A program made the translations under genes and the position numbers. Positions 54,198-64,000 of a DNA stretch of 64,000 nucleotides are shown piece after piece. The DNA is taken from NCBI RefSeq assembly GCF_040529335.1, contig NZ_CP159534.1:5642001-5706000 (forward strand). Direction: 5' to 3'. The stretch comes from Streptomyces sp. HUAS MG91. Lineage in GTDB: Bacteria; Actinomycetota; Actinomycetes; Streptomycetales; Streptomycetaceae. The notes below the pieces were generated by a model. The model did no database searches. It was given only the letters and a program-made list of their open reading frames with translations, and was not told where the DNA came from. Numbering within the stretch: position 1 is the first letter of the stretch; every line of letters begins with the position of its first letter.

Positions 54198-55256
54198 GTG
54201 ACGCCCGCCGACCTCTCCCGTACCGTCCTGCGCGCCGTTCGTCGCGCGGTCGACGACGGTGAGTTCGGTGTGGTCGCCGAGGGGGCCGTGGAGCAGGCCG
54301 TCGCGCGGGTCGTCGTCGAGCGGCCGCGGGCCGGCGGCCGCGGGGACTACGCCACGAACGCCGCCCTGCAGATCGCGGGGCCCACCGGCCGCCCCCCGCG
54401 CCAGGTCGCCGAAGTGCTCTCCCGGCGGCTGACCGGCAGCCCGGGGATCGTGGCCGTCGACATCACCGGGCCCGGGTTCCTCAACCTCACGCTCGCCCCG
54501 GCGGCCGACCCGAGCCGGACGCTCGTCGCCGGCATCCGGCGCCAGGGCCTCGCCTACGGGCACGGCGACGCACTCCGCGGCCACCACATCGACCTGCGCG
54601 TCCCGCGCGAACTGCGCGCCGAGACCGTCGCCGACGCCGTCGCGCGCATCGCACGGAGCCAGGGCGCCGACGTACACATCGCCGACGAGCGCATCGCCGA
54701 CGAGGGCCTCGCAGAGGCCGGCGGCCAGAGCGGCGTCACCCTGCGGCCCGTGCCGGTCGCCCGCCCCGACGAGCTGTTCGCGGTCCTCGGCCGCGACGCC
54801 GCCCACTGGGCCCTGCTCCTGCCCGCCGGGCACGACCACCCGCGCACCGCCACCGCCGAGGACCGCGCCGCCCTCCTCGCGCAGCGCGAGACGAACCCGC
54901 TCTTCCGCGTCCGGTACGCGCACTCCCGCACCCGGGCCCTCACCCGCAACGCCGCGGACCTCGGATTCGACGGCACCCCCGGCGAGACCCCCGGCCGCGA
55001 CGACCTCCTCGCCGCGCTCGCCGAACACCCCCGCATCCTGCTCTCCGCCGCCCGGCACCACGCCCCCGACCGGCTGGCCCGGCACCTCGTCGGCGTCGCC
55101 GACGCGCTGCTGCCCGCCCTCGGTGACGTACTGCCCCTGGGCGGAGAGAAACCCTCGGCCGCCCACCGCGCCCGGCTCGCGCTCGCCGAAGCCGCCGGGA
55201 CGGTGCTGGCCGGCGGCCTGTCCCTGCTCGGCATCGACGCCCCCGTACACGTATGA
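54198..55256 (+). CDS. nrtL: ArgS-related anticodon-binding protein NrtL
   Basis: A 352-residue protein related to arginyl-tRNA synthetase but without the catalytic HIGH/KMSKS body. Residues about 1-100 resemble the ArgS N-terminal additional domain ([24 protein letters not shown]). The C-terminal half resembles the DALR anticodon-binding domain ([20 protein letters not shown]). It may bind tRNA-Arg for a non-translational role. GTG 54198. It precedes lysA, and the tRNA-Arg(CCG) gene lies about 0.9 kb upstream. Function unproven. Confidence 0.85.
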   Translation: MTPADLSRTVLRAVRRAVDDGEFGVVAEGAVEQAVARVVVERPRAGGRGDYATNAALQIAGPTGRPPRQVAEVLSRRLTGSPGIVAVDITGPGFLNLTLAPAADPSRTLVAGIRRQGLAYGHGDALRGHHIDLRVPRELRAETVADAVARIARSQGADVHIADERIADEGLAEAGGQSGVTLRPVPVARPDELFAVLGRDAAHWALLLPAGHDHPRTATAEDRAALLAQRETNPLFRVRYAHSRTRALTRNAADLGFDGTPGETPGRDDLLAALAEHPRILLSAARHHAPDRLARHLVGVADALLPALGDVLPLGGEKPSAAHRARLALAEAAGTVLAGGLSLLGIDAPVHV

Positions 55257-55284
55257 GCACCCCGAAGAGAGCGCAACCGAAGCC

Positions 55285-56676
55285 ATGAGCCGTTCCGCAC
55301 ACCCCGCAGGCCCCCGGCACGCCGACGTCCTGCCCGAGGGGCACTACGCCGCCCCGCCCACCGACCTCAACGTCCTCGACCCCAAGGTCTGGTCGCGGAC
55401 CGTGGCCCGCACCGCCGACGGCGGCACCACCGTCGGCGGTATCGAGGTCGCCCGGCTCGCCGAGGAGTTCGGTACCCCGGCCTACTTCCTCGACGAGTCC
55501 GACTTCCGCGCCCGCTGCGCCGCCTGGCGCGACGCCTTCGGGCCGGACGCCGACGTGTTCTACGCCGGGAAGGCGTTCCTGAGCCGGGCCGTCGTGCGGT
55601 GGCTGCACGAGGAAGGGCTGAACCTCGACGTCTGCTCCGGCGGGGAACTCGCCACCGCGCTCGCCGCCGGCATGCCCGCCGAGCGCATCGCCTTCCACGG
55701 CAACAACAAGACGGAGGAGGAGATCGAGCGCGCCGTCGCCGCCGGCGTCGGACGCATCGTCCTCGACTCCTTCCAGGAGATCGTCCGCGTCGCCCACATC
55801 GCCGACCGGCTCGGCAAGCGGCAGCGCGTGCAGATCCGGGTGACCGTCGGCGTCGAGGCGCACACCCACGAGTTCATCGCCACCGCGCACGAGGACCAGA
55901 AGTTCGGCATCGCGCTCGCGGGCGGGCAGGCGGCGGAAGCCGTGCGACGTGCGCTCAAGCTCGACGGTCTCGAGCTCATCGGCATCCACTCGCACATCGG
56001 GTCGCAGATCTTCGACATGGCCGGCTTCGAGGTCGCCGCGCGCCGCGTCGTCGGACTGCTCGCCGAGGTGCGCGACGAGCACGGCGTCGAGCTGCCCGAG
56101 ATCGACCTCGGCGGCGGCCTCGGCATCGCGTACACCAGCGACGACGACCCCCGCGAGCCGCACGAGATCGCCAAGGCGCTCAACGAGATCGTGACCCGCG
56201 AGTGCGAGGCCGCCCAGCTGCGGACGCCGCGGATCTCCGTCGAGCCGGGGCGCGCCATCGTCGGCCCGACCGCCTTCACGCTCTACACCGTCGGCACCGT
56301 CAAGCCGCTCGACGGACTGCGGACGTACGTGTCCGTGGACGGCGGGATGTCCGACAACATCCGTACCGCGCTCTACGACGCCGAGTACACCGTCGCGCTC
56401 GTCTCCCGCCGCTCCGACGCCGAGCCCGTGCTCGTGCGCGTCGTCGGCAAGCACTGCGAGAGCGGCGACATCGTGGTGAAGGACGCCTTCCTGCCCGCGG
56501 ACGTCGCGCCCGGCGACCTCATCGCCGTGCCGGCCACGGGCGCGTACTGCCGCTCCATGGCCAGCAACTACAACCACGCGCTCCGCCCGCCCGTCGTCGC
56601 CGTGCGCGACGGCGAGGCCCGGGTGATCGTGCGGCGCGAGACGGAGGAAGATCTCCTGCGTCTCGACGTCGGATAA
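55285..56676 (+). CDS. lysA: Diaminopimelate decarboxylase
   Basis: A 463-residue PLP enzyme that converts meso-diaminopimelate to lysine and CO2, the last step of lysine synthesis. It is a fold-type III decarboxylase with the PLP Lys in FYAGKAF (about 93-99), [19 protein letters not shown] and the C-terminal active-site segment [10 protein letters not shown] with Cys. ATG 55285 was chosen since it begins the family N-terminus; the frame continues upstream into nrtL. It probably shares a transcript with nrtL, whose stop is 28 bases before. Confidence 0.95.
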   Translation: MSRSAHPAGPRHADVLPEGHYAAPPTDLNVLDPKVWSRTVARTADGGTTVGGIEVARLAEEFGTPAYFLDESDFRARCAAWRDAFGPDADVFYAGKAFLSRAVVRWLHEEGLNLDVCSGGELATALAAGMPAERIAFHGNNKTEEEIERAVAAGVGRIVLDSFQEIVRVAHIADRLGKRQRVQIRVTVGVEAHTHEFIATAHEDQKFGIALAGGQAAEAVRRALKLDGLELIGIHSHIGSQIFDMAGFEVAARRVVGLLAEVRDEHGVELPEIDLGGGLGIAYTSDDDPREPHEIAKALNEIVTRECEAAQLRTPRISVEPGRAIVGPTAFTLYTVGTVKPLDGLRTYVSVDGGMSDNIRTALYDAEYTVALVSRRSDAEPVLVRVVGKHCESGDIVVKDAFLPADVAPGDLIAVPATGAYCRSMASNYNHALRPPVVAVRDGEARVIVRRETEEDLLRLDVG

Positions 56677-56697
56677 ATGAAATATCTGTCTCATCAT

Positions 56698-56726
56698 CCG
56701 GACCGGGGGCAGAATCCCCGGTCCGG
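56698..56726 (+). terminator. 11-base perfect hairpin between lysA and hom
   Basis: CCGGACCGGGG (56698-56708) pairs with CCCCGGTCCGG (56716-56726) around a 7-base loop. No T-tract follows. It may end lysA transcripts or act as an attenuator before the hom-thrC genes. Confidence 0.5.
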
Positions 56727-56799
56727 TAAGTGAGACTGGACCCACCGTAGGGATGTGGTGCGTAGTGCCATGTCGCAGTAGGAGAGGAAACGAGGTCGG

Positions 56800-58092
56800 A
56801 TGATGCGTACGCGTCCGCTGAAGGTGGCGCTGCTGGGCTGTGGGGTCGTCGGCTCAGAGGTGGCGCGCATCATGACGACGCACGCCGACGACCTCGCCGC
56901 CCGCATCGGGGCCCCGGTCGAGCTCGCCGGCGTCGCCGTCCGCCGTCCCTCCAAGGTCCGCGAGGGGATCGACCCCGCCCTCGTGACCACGGACGCCACC
57001 GCGCTCGTCAAACGCGGCGACATCGACGTGGTCGTCGAAGTCATCGGAGGGATCGAGCCCGCCCGCACCCTCATCACCACCGCCTTCGAGCACGGCGCCT
57101 CCGTCGTCTCCGCCAACAAGGCGCTGCTCGCCCAGGACGGCGAGGCCCTGCACGCGGCCGCCGCCGAGCACGGGCGCGACCTGTACTACGAAGCCGCCGT
57201 CGCGGGCGCCATCCCGCTGATCCGGCCGCTGCGCGAGTCCCTCGCGGGCGACAAGGTCAACCGCGTCCTCGGGATCGTGAACGGCACGACGAACTTCATC
57301 CTCGACAAGATGGACTCGACCGGCGCCGGGTACCAGGAGGCGCTCGACGAGGCGACCGCCCTCGGGTACGCCGAGGCCGACCCGACCGCCGACGTCGAGG
57401 GCTTCGACGCCGCCGCCAAGGCCGCCATCCTCGCCGGGATCGCCTTCCACACGCGCGTACGTCTCGACGACGTGTACCGCGAGGGCATGACCGAGGTGAC
57501 CGCCGCCGACTTCGCGTCCGCGAAGGAAATGGGCTGCACCATCAAGCTGCTCGCCATCTGCGAGCGGGCCGCCGACGGCCAGTCCGTCACCGCCCGCGTG
57601 CACCCGGCGATGATCCCGCTGAGCCACCCGCTGGCCTCCGTGCGCGGCGCGTACAACGCCGTGTTCGTCGAGGCCGACGCCGCGGGCCAGCTGATGTTCT
57701 ACGGGCCCGGCGCCGGCGGCTCGCCGACCGCGTCCGCCGTCCTGGGCGACCTCGTCGCCGTCTGCCGCAACCGGCTGGGCGGCGCGACCGGACCCGGCGA
57801 CTCCGCGTACACGCAGCTGCCCGTCTCCCCGATGGGCGACGTCGTGACGCGGTACCACATCAGCCTCGACGTGGCCGACAAGCCCGGCGTTCTCGCGCAG
57901 GTGGCGACGGTCTTCGCCGAGCACGGCGTCTCCATCGACACCGTGCGCCAGTCGGGGAAGGACGGCGAGGCCTCCCTCGTCGTCGTCACCCATCGCGCGG
58001 CGGACGCGGCCCTCACCGGGGTCGTGGACGCGCTGCGTCAGCTCGACACCGTGCGCGGTGTCGCCAGCATCATGCGTGTTGAAGGGGAGTAG
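56800..58092 (+). CDS. hom: Homoserine dehydrogenase
   Basis: A 430-residue NAD(P)-dependent enzyme that reduces aspartate semialdehyde to homoserine. Rossmann motif [12 protein letters not shown] (10-21), the catalytic region around [16 protein letters not shown] and [11 protein letters not shown], and a C-terminal ACT domain (about 350-428, [18 protein letters not shown]) that likely gives threonine feedback control. ATG 56800 and 56803 are both possible; GGAGAGG and GAGG lie upstream. The thrC start follows 5 bases after the stop, so hom-thrC is an operon. Confidence 0.95.
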   Translation: MMRTRPLKVALLGCGVVGSEVARIMTTHADDLAARIGAPVELAGVAVRRPSKVREGIDPALVTTDATALVKRGDIDVVVEVIGGIEPARTLITTAFEHGASVVSANKALLAQDGEALHAAAAEHGRDLYYEAAVAGAIPLIRPLRESLAGDKVNRVLGIVNGTTNFILDKMDSTGAGYQEALDEATALGYAEADPTADVEGFDAAAKAAILAGIAFHTRVRLDDVYREGMTEVTAADFASAKEMGCTIKLLAICERAADGQSVTARVHPAMIPLSHPLASVRGAYNAVFVEADAAGQLMFYGPGAGGSPTASAVLGDLVAVCRNRLGGATGPGDSAYTQLPVSPMGDVVTRYHISLDVADKPGVLAQVATVFAEHGVSIDTVRQSGKDGEASLVVVTHRAADAALTGVVDALRQLDTVRGVASIMRVEGE

Positions 58093-58097
58093 CAGGG

Positions 58098-59165
58098 ATG
58101 ACCGGAATGACCCACCAGTGGCGCGGCATCATCGAGGAGTACCGGGACCGGCTCCCGGTGACCGACACCACGCCGGTCGTGACGCTGCGCGAGGGCGGCA
58201 CGCCGCTCGTGCCCGCGCAGGTCCTCTCCGAGCGCCTCGGCTGCGAGGTCCACCTGAAGGTCGAGGGCGCCAACCCCACCGGCTCCTTCAAGGACCGCGG
58301 CATGACCATGGCCATCACCAAGGCCAAGGAGGAGGGCGCGCAGGCCGTCATCTGCGCCTCCACCGGCAATACGTCGGCCAGCGCGGCCGCGTACGCCGTG
58401 CGGGCGGGCATGGTCTGCGCCGTGCTCGTGCCCCGCGGCAAGATCGCGCTCGGCAAGATGGGCCAGGCGCTGGTCTACGGCTCGAAGATCCTCCAGGTCG
58501 ACGGCAACTTCGACGACTGCCTGAACCTGGCCCGCAGCCTCTCCGAGAACTACCCGGTGGCGCTGGTCAACTCCGTCAACCCGTTCCGCATCGAGGGCCA
58601 GAAGACGGCCTCGTTCGAGATCGTGGACGCGCTCGGCGACGCGCCCGACATCCACGTCCTCCCGGTCGGCAACGCGGGCAACATCACGGCCTACTGGAAG
58701 GGCTACAAGGAGTACGCCGCCGACTCGGTGTCTTCGCGTACTCCTCGCATGTGGGGCTTCCAGGCCTCCGGCTCCGCGCCGATCGTGCGCGGCGAGGTCG
58801 TCAAGGACCCCTCGACGATCGCGACCGCAATCCGCATCGGGAACCCGGCGTCGTGGCAGCACGCGCTCGCCGCGCGTGACGAGTCCGGCGGTTTCATCGA
58901 CGAGGTGACGGACCGTGAGATCCTGCGCGCCTACAAGCTGTTGGCGTCCCAGGAGGGTGTCTTCGTCGAGCCGGCGTCCGCCGCGTCCGTCGCCGGTCTG
59001 CTGAAGGCCGCCGAGCAGGGCAAGGTCGACAAGGGCCAGAAGATCGTCTGCACCGTGACGGGCAACGGCCTGAAGGACCCGGACTGGGCCGTCGCGGGCG
59101 CCCCGCAGCCGGTCACCGTCCCGGTCGACGCGGCCGCCGCCGCCGAGCGGCTCGGCCTCGCCTGA
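58098..59165 (+). CDS. thrC: Threonine synthase
   Basis: A 355-residue PLP enzyme that turns O-phosphohomoserine into threonine. The PLP-binding Lys lies in [13 protein letters not shown] (Lys about 63). The segments [16 protein letters not shown] and [16 protein letters not shown] bind the phosphate and substrate. It is a short class II-type actinobacterial ThrC. ATG 58098 has GGGGAG about 10 bases upstream. Five bases separate it from hom. Confidence 0.95.
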   Translation: MTGMTHQWRGIIEEYRDRLPVTDTTPVVTLREGGTPLVPAQVLSERLGCEVHLKVEGANPTGSFKDRGMTMAITKAKEEGAQAVICASTGNTSASAAAYAVRAGMVCAVLVPRGKIALGKMGQALVYGSKILQVDGNFDDCLNLARSLSENYPVALVNSVNPFRIEGQKTASFEIVDALGDAPDIHVLPVGNAGNITAYWKGYKEYAADSVSSRTPRMWGFQASGSAPIVRGEVVKDPSTIATAIRIGNPASWQHALAARDESGGFIDEVTDREILRAYKLLASQEGVFVEPASAASVAGLLKAAEQGKVDKGQKIVCTVTGNGLKDPDWAVAGAPQPVTVPVDAAAAAERLGLA

Positions 59166-59263
59166 GTCCTCCTCCGGCGCTGACACACCGTCAACCGGAC
59201 CTCTGCGCATACAGGGTGCACAGGGGGCTTACGACACGCATCGTGCGCCTCCTGTGCGCCCTA

Positions 59264-59293
59264 TGTCGCCACAGAACCTTCCTTCGATAGGCT
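59264..59293 (+). promoter_or_regulatory. Possible promoter for thrB
   Basis: TAGGCT at 59288-59293 resembles the -10 of the vegetative Streptomyces sigma factor; TGTCGC (59264-59269) 18 bases before is a weak -35. It sits in the 282-base gap between thrC and thrB. Confidence 0.35.
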
Positions 59294-59447
59294 GTACCGA
59301 ACCCGCCCACCGCATATGCAGCGGTGCCGCCGCCGTTCCGTCGTTTTCTCTTCTGATTCCGTCGTTCGCGGCCCGGGTGCCTCATAAAACATCGGAAGTC
59401 TCGGAAGTTCTCGAAACATCCCGCAGCTCAAGGAGAGTCATCGAGCG

Positions 59448-60365
59448 ATGGCCGGTCCCGCGTTCCGCGCCGCCGCCGTCAGGGTGCGCGTCCCCGCCAC
59501 CAGCGCCAATCTCGGCCCGGGCTTCGACAGCCTCGGCCTGTCGCTGGGGCTCTACGACGACGTGGTCGTCAGGGTCGCCGACTCCGGGCTGAACATCGAC
59601 ATCGCGGGTGAGGGCTCCGAGACCCTGCCGCGCGACGAGTCCCATCTGCTCGTACGGGCCCTGCGCACCGCCTTCGACGCGCTCGGCGGACAGCCGCGCG
59701 GCCTGGAGATCGTCTGCGCGAACCGCATCCCGCACGGCCGCGGCCTCGGCTCGTCCTCGGCCGCCATCGTCGCGGCCGTCGTCGCCGCGCGCGCCGTGAC
59801 CATAGGCGGCGACACCCGGCTCGACGACGCCGCGCTGCTGGAACTCGCCACCGAGATCGAGGGCCACCCGGACAACGTGGCGCCCTGCCTGCTCGGCGGC
59901 TTCACCATCGCCTGGATGGAGAGCGGCGCGGGCCGGGCGATCCGCCTGGACGCCGCGGATTCCATCGTTCCGGTGGTTTTCGTCCCCGGGAAACCCGTCC
60001 TCACCGAGATGGCGCGAGGACTCCTGCCGCGCAGCGTCCCCCATGTGGACGCCGCGGCCAACGCGGGCCGGGCGGCCCTGCTCGTCGAGGCCCTCACCCG
60101 GCGCCCCGAGCTGCTGCTGCCGGCCACTGAAGACCGACTTCACCAGGAGTACCGCGCTCCGGCCATGCCGGAGAGCGCCGCCCTCGTGGAGCGGCTGCGG
60201 GCGGACGGTGTCCCCGCAGTGATCTCCGGGGCGGGGCCGACGGTCCTCGCCCTGGTGGAGGACGGCGCGGCCGACAAGGTCGCCCGGCTGGCCGGAGAGG
60301 GATGGGCGGCCAATCGCCTGGCCCTCGACGTCGACGGAGCGAGCGTGCTGCCGCTTGGCTCCTGA
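59448..60365 (+). CDS. thrB: Homoserine kinase
   Basis: A 305-residue GHMP kinase that phosphorylates homoserine. N-terminal substrate segment PATSANLGPGFDSLGLSL (16-33) and the ATP loop PHGRGLGSSSAAIVAA (about 97-112), plus the C-terminal ISGAGPTVLAL motif. ATG 59448 with AAGGAGAG upstream. It is separated from thrC by 282 bases, so it may have its own promoter. Confidence 0.95.
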   Translation: MAGPAFRAAAVRVRVPATSANLGPGFDSLGLSLGLYDDVVVRVADSGLNIDIAGEGSETLPRDESHLLVRALRTAFDALGGQPRGLEIVCANRIPHGRGLGSSSAAIVAAVVAARAVTIGGDTRLDDAALLELATEIEGHPDNVAPCLLGGFTIAWMESGAGRAIRLDAADSIVPVVFVPGKPVLTEMARGLLPRSVPHVDAAANAGRAALLVEALTRRPELLLPATEDRLHQEYRAPAMPESAALVERLRADGVPAVISGAGPTVLALVEDGAADKVARLAGEGWAANRLALDVDGASVLPLGS

Positions 60366-60761
60366 CACACGGTTGCCGGATGAGAGAGGGGGAATGTTTG
60401 TTGGATCCGGTAGTGTTAACCTCAAACCTGCACCCGACCCCACCATGGCGAGGTGCTGTGTGTCCCCGTCCGGGACAACCATTCTTCCGGGAGCCTCCCC
60501 AGCAATTCATCGCGATGCCGTCGCCTGTCGACAGCTCGCGCTGAACGTTGCCGAGCTTGCTCCGGAACCGGCGTGACCGTTCCGCGTGACACGGAAATTC
60601 AGTGCACCCGCGGAATCCGGAATCGCTGCCACCAATGAATTCTTCCGCCTCTTCGGCGGACAACCGCCCCGGCACGGTCCGTACCGAGAGGACCACCGCC
60701 GGACAGCACAACCGGTCGCCGAGCCAGACAGGCCGACGTCCGCTCCAGGGAAGGACCCTTC
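60366..60761 (+). other. 396-base leader region before rho
   Basis: No gene is supported here. The stretch GTAGTGTTAACCTC at 60411-60424 is AT-richer and may hold a -10, but no clear -35 is seen. The long distance to the GTG of rho leaves room for leader-based autoregulation, known for rho in other bacteria. Confidence 0.45.
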
Positions 60762-62780
60762 GTGAGCGACACCACCGATCTGATGGGCGTGACTGCCGAC
60801 AGCTCCGCTGCCGCGCCCGCAGCGTCTGCAGGGGACGCCTCTGCTACGCCTGCCCGGCGGCGCCGCGGTACCGGCCTCGACGGCATGGTGCTGGCCGAGC
60901 TGCAGCAGGTCGCATCGGGCCTCGGTATCAGGGGGACTGCGCGGATGCGCAAGAGCCAGCTGATCGAGGTCATCAAGGAGGCGCAGGCCGGTGGCGGTGC
61001 CCCGGCGAAGAGCGCCGACACCGCCGAGGCCAAGCCGAAGCGCCGGGCCACCTCGAAGGCCCGTACCGGCGACGAGCCCGCGGCCGACACCAAGGCGGAG
61101 AAGGCCGAGTCCGGCGCCGCCAAGGCCGAGAAGGCCGAGTCGGGTGCTGTGAAGGCGAAGAAGGCCGTCGCCCAGCAGCAGATCGACATCCCGGGCCAGG
61201 GTGCCGGGGACGAGCAGCCCGCGGGTGAGCGCCGCCGCCGGCGCGCGACCGCCGAGGCGGGCAGCCCGGAGACGGTCACCGCCGAGGCCAAGGCCGAGTC
61301 CAAGCAGGACGGCGGCCAGGGCGGCGACAACGGCCAGGACAACGGCGGCAACGAGGGCCGGCGCGAGCGCCGCGACCGTCGGGACCGCGGTGGCCGCGAC
61401 CGTGACCGCCGGGGCGGCAAGGGTGACGGCGGCCAGGACGGCGGCGGCAACAAGGACCAGGGCGGCGGTGGCAACCGCCAGCAGCAGGGTGGCCGCCAGG
61501 ACCGCAACAACGGCCCGCAGGACGACTTCGACGACGAGGCGGGCGGCCGTCGTGGCCGGCGCGGGCGCTACCGCGACCGCCGTGGCCGCCGTGGCCGCGA
61601 CGAGGGCTTCGGCAACGAGCCGCAGGTGTCCGACGACGACGTGCTGATCCCCGTCGCCGGCATCCTCGACATCCTCGACAACTACGCGTTCATCCGTACG
61701 TCGGGCTACCTCCCCGGTCCCAACGACGTCTACGTGTCGCTGGCCCAGGTCCGCAAGAACGGCCTGCGCAAGGGTGACCACGTCACCGGTGCCGTGCGCC
61801 AGCCCAAGGAGGGCGAGCGCCGCGAGAAGTTCAACGCGCTGGTCCGCCTCGACTCGGCGAACGGCATGGGGGCCGAATCCGGCCGCGGACGCCCGGAGTT
61901 CAACAAGCTCACCCCGCTCTACCCGCAGGACCGGCTCCGCCTGGAGACCGACCCGGGCGTGCTCACGACCCGGATCATCGACCTTGTCGCGCCGATCGGC
62001 AAGGGCCAGCGCGGTCTGATCGTGGCCCCGCCGAAGACCGGCAAGACCATGATCATGCAGGCGATCGCCAACGCGATCACGCACAACAACCCCGAGTGCC
62101 ACCTGATGGTCGTCCTGGTCGACGAGCGTCCGGAAGAGGTCACCGACATGCAGCGGTCGGTCAAGGGCGAGGTCATCTCCTCGACCTTCGACCGTCCGGC
62201 CGAGGACCACACGACCGTCGCCGAGCTGGCCATCGAGCGCGCCAAGCGTCTCGTGGAGCTGGGTCACGACGTCGTCGTGCTGCTCGACTCGATCACCCGT
62301 CTGGGCCGCGCGTACAACCTCGCCGCCCCGGCCTCCGGCCGCATCCTGTCCGGTGGTGTCGACTCGACGGCCCTGTACCCCCCGAAGCGCTTCTTCGGCG
62401 CCGCGCGCAACATCGAGGACGGCGGCTCGCTGACCATCCTCGCCACCGCGCTCGTCGACACCGGGTCCCGCATGGACGAGGTGATCTTCGAGGAGTTCAA
62501 GGGCACGGGCAACGCCGAGCTCAAGCTCGACCGCAAGCTCGCCGACAAGCGCATCTTCCCGGCGGTGGACGTCGACGCGTCCGGCACCCGCAAGGAAGAG
62601 ATCCTGCTCGGCAGCGACGAGCTCGCCATCACCTGGAAGCTGCGCCGCGTGCTGCACGCGCTCGACCAGCAGCAGGCGATCGAGCTGCTGCTCGACAAGA
62701 TGAAGCAGACGAAGTCCAACGCGGAGTTCCTGCTCCAGATCCAGAAGACGACGCCGACGCCGGGCAACGGCAACGACTGA
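60762..62780 (+). CDS. rho: Transcription termination factor Rho
   Basis: Rho of 672 residues, an ATP-driven RNA translocase that ends transcription. Order: Rho N domain (about 38-73, [15 protein letters not shown]), a long insertion of about 200 residues rich in Gly, Arg, Asp, Lys and Ala (about 75-285), the RNA-binding domain ([15 protein letters not shown]), and the RecA-type ATPase with P-loop PPKTGKTM (about 423-430) and the conserved [10 protein letters not shown]. The insertion is the actinobacterial type that binds structured RNA. GTG 60762 has GGAAGGACC 7 bases upstream. Confidence 0.97.
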   Translation: MSDTTDLMGVTADSSAAAPAASAGDASATPARRRRGTGLDGMVLAELQQVASGLGIRGTARMRKSQLIEVIKEAQAGGGAPAKSADTAEAKPKRRATSKARTGDEPAADTKAEKAESGAAKAEKAESGAVKAKKAVAQQQIDIPGQGAGDEQPAGERRRRRATAEAGSPETVTAEAKAESKQDGGQGGDNGQDNGGNEGRRERRDRRDRGGRDRDRRGGKGDGGQDGGGNKDQGGGGNRQQQGGRQDRNNGPQDDFDDEAGGRRGRRGRYRDRRGRRGRDEGFGNEPQVSDDDVLIPVAGILDILDNYAFIRTSGYLPGPNDVYVSLAQVRKNGLRKGDHVTGAVRQPKEGERREKFNALVRLDSANGMGAESGRGRPEFNKLTPLYPQDRLRLETDPGVLTTRIIDLVAPIGKGQRGLIVAPPKTGKTMIMQAIANAITHNNPECHLMVVLVDERPEEVTDMQRSVKGEVISSTFDRPAEDHTTVAELAIERAKRLVELGHDVVVLLDSITRLGRAYNLAAPASGRILSGGVDSTALYPPKRFFGAARNIEDGGSLTILATALVDTGSRMDEVIFEEFKGTGNAELKLDRKLADKRIFPAVDVDASGTRKEEILLGSDELAITWKLRRVLHALDQQQAIELLLDKMKQTKSNAEFLLQIQKTTPTPGNGND

Positions 62781-62796
62781 TCGTCGTACGTCCTTC

Positions 62797-62840
62797 AGGG
62801 CTGGGCCCCGCCGCTTCGTGCGGCGGGGCCCAGCCCTTTT
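62797..62840 (+). terminator. Terminator of rho
   Basis: A perfect 18-base stem (62797-62814 with 62820-62837) with the loop TTCGT, followed by TTT. A classical intrinsic terminator just after the rho stop. Confidence 0.88.
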
Positions 62841-63073
62841 CGTCCCGGTCCCCGGAGACCTTCACCACATGCATAAGAATTCGGGCCCTTTGTGAAGCAT
62901 GTAGGGGGCACGGGCAAAAGCGCAGGTGGGAGGGGTTAGGGACCTTAGTCCCGTTACGTTCCGTAAGGAGAAGTGTTCGCTGCGGAGACAGTTGGCTGTG
63001 CAACCCTTCTTGGCGATTCGCCGTCACACCAGGTGAGGGCCACAGTGGAGCTGACAGACCCAGCGAGGGACAG

Positions 63074-64000
63074 ATGCCGGACCGTGACAGCACGCCCGGG
63101 CGCCGACGCGCCAAGGGGCGCCGCCGCAAGCCGCGCAGCGGACGCAGTAAGGCGCTGCGCGTAGCGGCATGGAGCGCGGCGGGCATCGTCGTCCTCGGCG
63201 GTACCGGTCTCGGGTACGTCTACTTCAAGCTCGACGGCAACATCAAGAGCGTGGACATCAACGCGGCGCTGGGCACGGACCGCCCGCAGAACGTGGACAA
63301 CGGCTCGCAGGACATCCTGGTCCTCGGCTCCGACAGCCGCGCCGGGGCCAACAAGAAGGCCGGCGGCGGGCAGGACGACGGCTCGGCCCGCTCCGACACC
63401 GCGATGATCGTCCACATCTACAAGGGCCACAAGAAGGCCGGCGTGGTCTCCATACCCAGGGACACGCTCATCGACCGGCCCGAGTGCACCGCAGCCGACG
63501 GCACCGTGCACCAGGCGGCCCGCCAGGTCATGTTCAACTCCGCCTACTCGACGGGCGGCGCGGCCTGCGCGGTCAAGACCGTCGAGTCGGTGACCGGCAT
63601 CCGCATGGACCACTACGTCGAGGTCGACTTCAGCGGCTTCGAGCAGCTCATCGACGACCTCGGCGGCGTCGATGTCACCACCACCAAGGCGATCGACGAC
63701 CCCGACAGCCACCTCACGCTCGACGCGGGCACCCACACGCTCGACGGCAAGCAGGCCCTCGGCCTCGTCCGCACCCGGCACGGCGTCGGCGACGGCAGCG
63801 ACCTGGGCCGCATCCAGCTCCAGCAGGCGTTCATGAAGGCCCTCATGGACCAGCTGAAGAGCGTCGGCGTCTTCACCAACCCCAAGAAGCTGTACGACCT
63901 CGCGAACACCGCCACCAAGTCCGTGACCACGGACTCGGACCTCGCCTCGGTGAAGGACCTGGCCTCGTTCGCGAACGGGCTCAAGGGCATCGGCTCGAAC
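63074..64000 (+). CDS. LytR-CpsA-Psr family wall-polymer ligase, 5' part
   Basis: The first 309 codons of an LCP protein; the frame runs off the window end. An Arg/Lys-rich cytoplasmic N-terminus (1-36), one membrane segment (about 37-57, AAWSAAGIVVLGGTGLGYVYF), then the LCP domain with DILVLGSDSR, RSDTAMIVHI, VSIPRDTLI, the Arg pair in LVRTRHGVGDGSD, and LGRIQLQQ. LCP enzymes transfer teichoic acid or other polymers to peptidoglycan outside the membrane. ATG 63074 has GAGGGAC before it. The 293-base gap from rho has no gene. Confidence 0.92.
   Translation, partial: MPDRDSTPGRRRAKGRRRKPRSGRSKALRVAAWSAAGIVVLGGTGLGYVYFKLDGNIKSVDINAALGTDRPQNVDNGSQDILVLGSDSRAGANKKAGGGQDDGSARSDTAMIVHIYKGHKKAGVVSIPRDTLIDRPECTAADGTVHQAARQVMFNSAYSTGGAACAVKTVESVTGIRMDHYVEVDFSGFEQLIDDLGGVDVTTTKAIDDPDSHLTLDAGTHTLDGKQALGLVRTRHGVGDGSDLGRIQLQQAFMKALMDQLKSVGVFTNPKKLYDLANTATKSVTTDSDLASVKDLASFANGLKGIGSN

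Noticed and set aside
60602..61228. Upstream open frame in the rho leader that runs into rho
   Set aside because: It continues far into rho in another frame and has Arg/Pro-rich shadow composition; no clear ribosome site.

Overview
The window is chromosomal DNA of a Streptomyces or very close relative. The DNA is strongly GC-rich with GC-biased third codon positions. It carries a conservon (histidine-kinase-like, roadblock, DUF742 and GTPase genes), a lon gene with a HspR-type HAIR operator, split LigD polymerase and ligase genes beside ku, a RodA/PBP2 pair, and a lysA-hom-thrC-thrB-rho block. From memory, this order resembles the S. coelicolor SCO5281-SCO5357 region, with accessory insertions.

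Region 1 (1-8.5 kb) is one accessory operon. It holds the 3' end of a MoxR-type AAA+ ATPase, a vWA-like protein with a long helical-repeat tail, a 53-residue peptide ending in YEDAP, an FxsB-type radical SAM/SPASM enzyme, and a TIR-like/NB-ARC/TPR protein of the FxSxx-system (FxsT) type. Genes 2, 3 and 4 overlap by four bases each (GTGA). This looks like a peptide-modifying variant of the MoxR-vWA conflict systems and is the main candidate for an undescribed system.

Region 2 (8.5-22.1 kb) is mostly core: the 2-oxoglutarate decarboxylase/dehydrogenase kgd, a two-component pair, a spermidine-synthase-like protein, a rhomboid-like protein, an acetyltransferase, lon, a secreted GH25 lysozyme, a MarR regulator and a PP2C-like phosphatase.

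Region 3 (22.4-33.9 kb) has the conservon cvnABCD followed by a styrene/indole-monooxygenase-like flavoprotein. Next come a secreted NlpC/P60 hydrolase, a TetR regulator, and two divergent ferritin-like diiron proteins around a palindromic operator.

Region 4 (33.9-45.4 kb) contains PBP2 and RodA for wall synthesis, an SH3-like secreted protein, and an orphan histidine kinase with a lipoprotein. It also has a NERD-like protein, a four-copy tandem repeat, the NHEJ genes (ligD-lig, ligD-pol, ku), a membrane acyltransferase and an AraC regulator.

Region 5 (45.4-53.3 kb) is accessory: a membrane protein with a 12-residue beta-helix repeat, then a STAND/TPR protein. It ends with a 3.8 kb lower-GC insertion bounded by a duplicated 3' half of tRNA-Arg(CCG). 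The insertion carries a VapBC-like toxin-antitoxin pair and a nuclease-like (DUF4365)/NB-ARC/TPR protein, a plausible anti-phage STAND NTPase. No integrase is visible.

Region 6 (53.5-64 kb) is core again: a single-domain response regulator, nrtL, lysA, hom, thrC, thrB, rho and the start of an LCP-family cell-wall ligase that runs out of the window.
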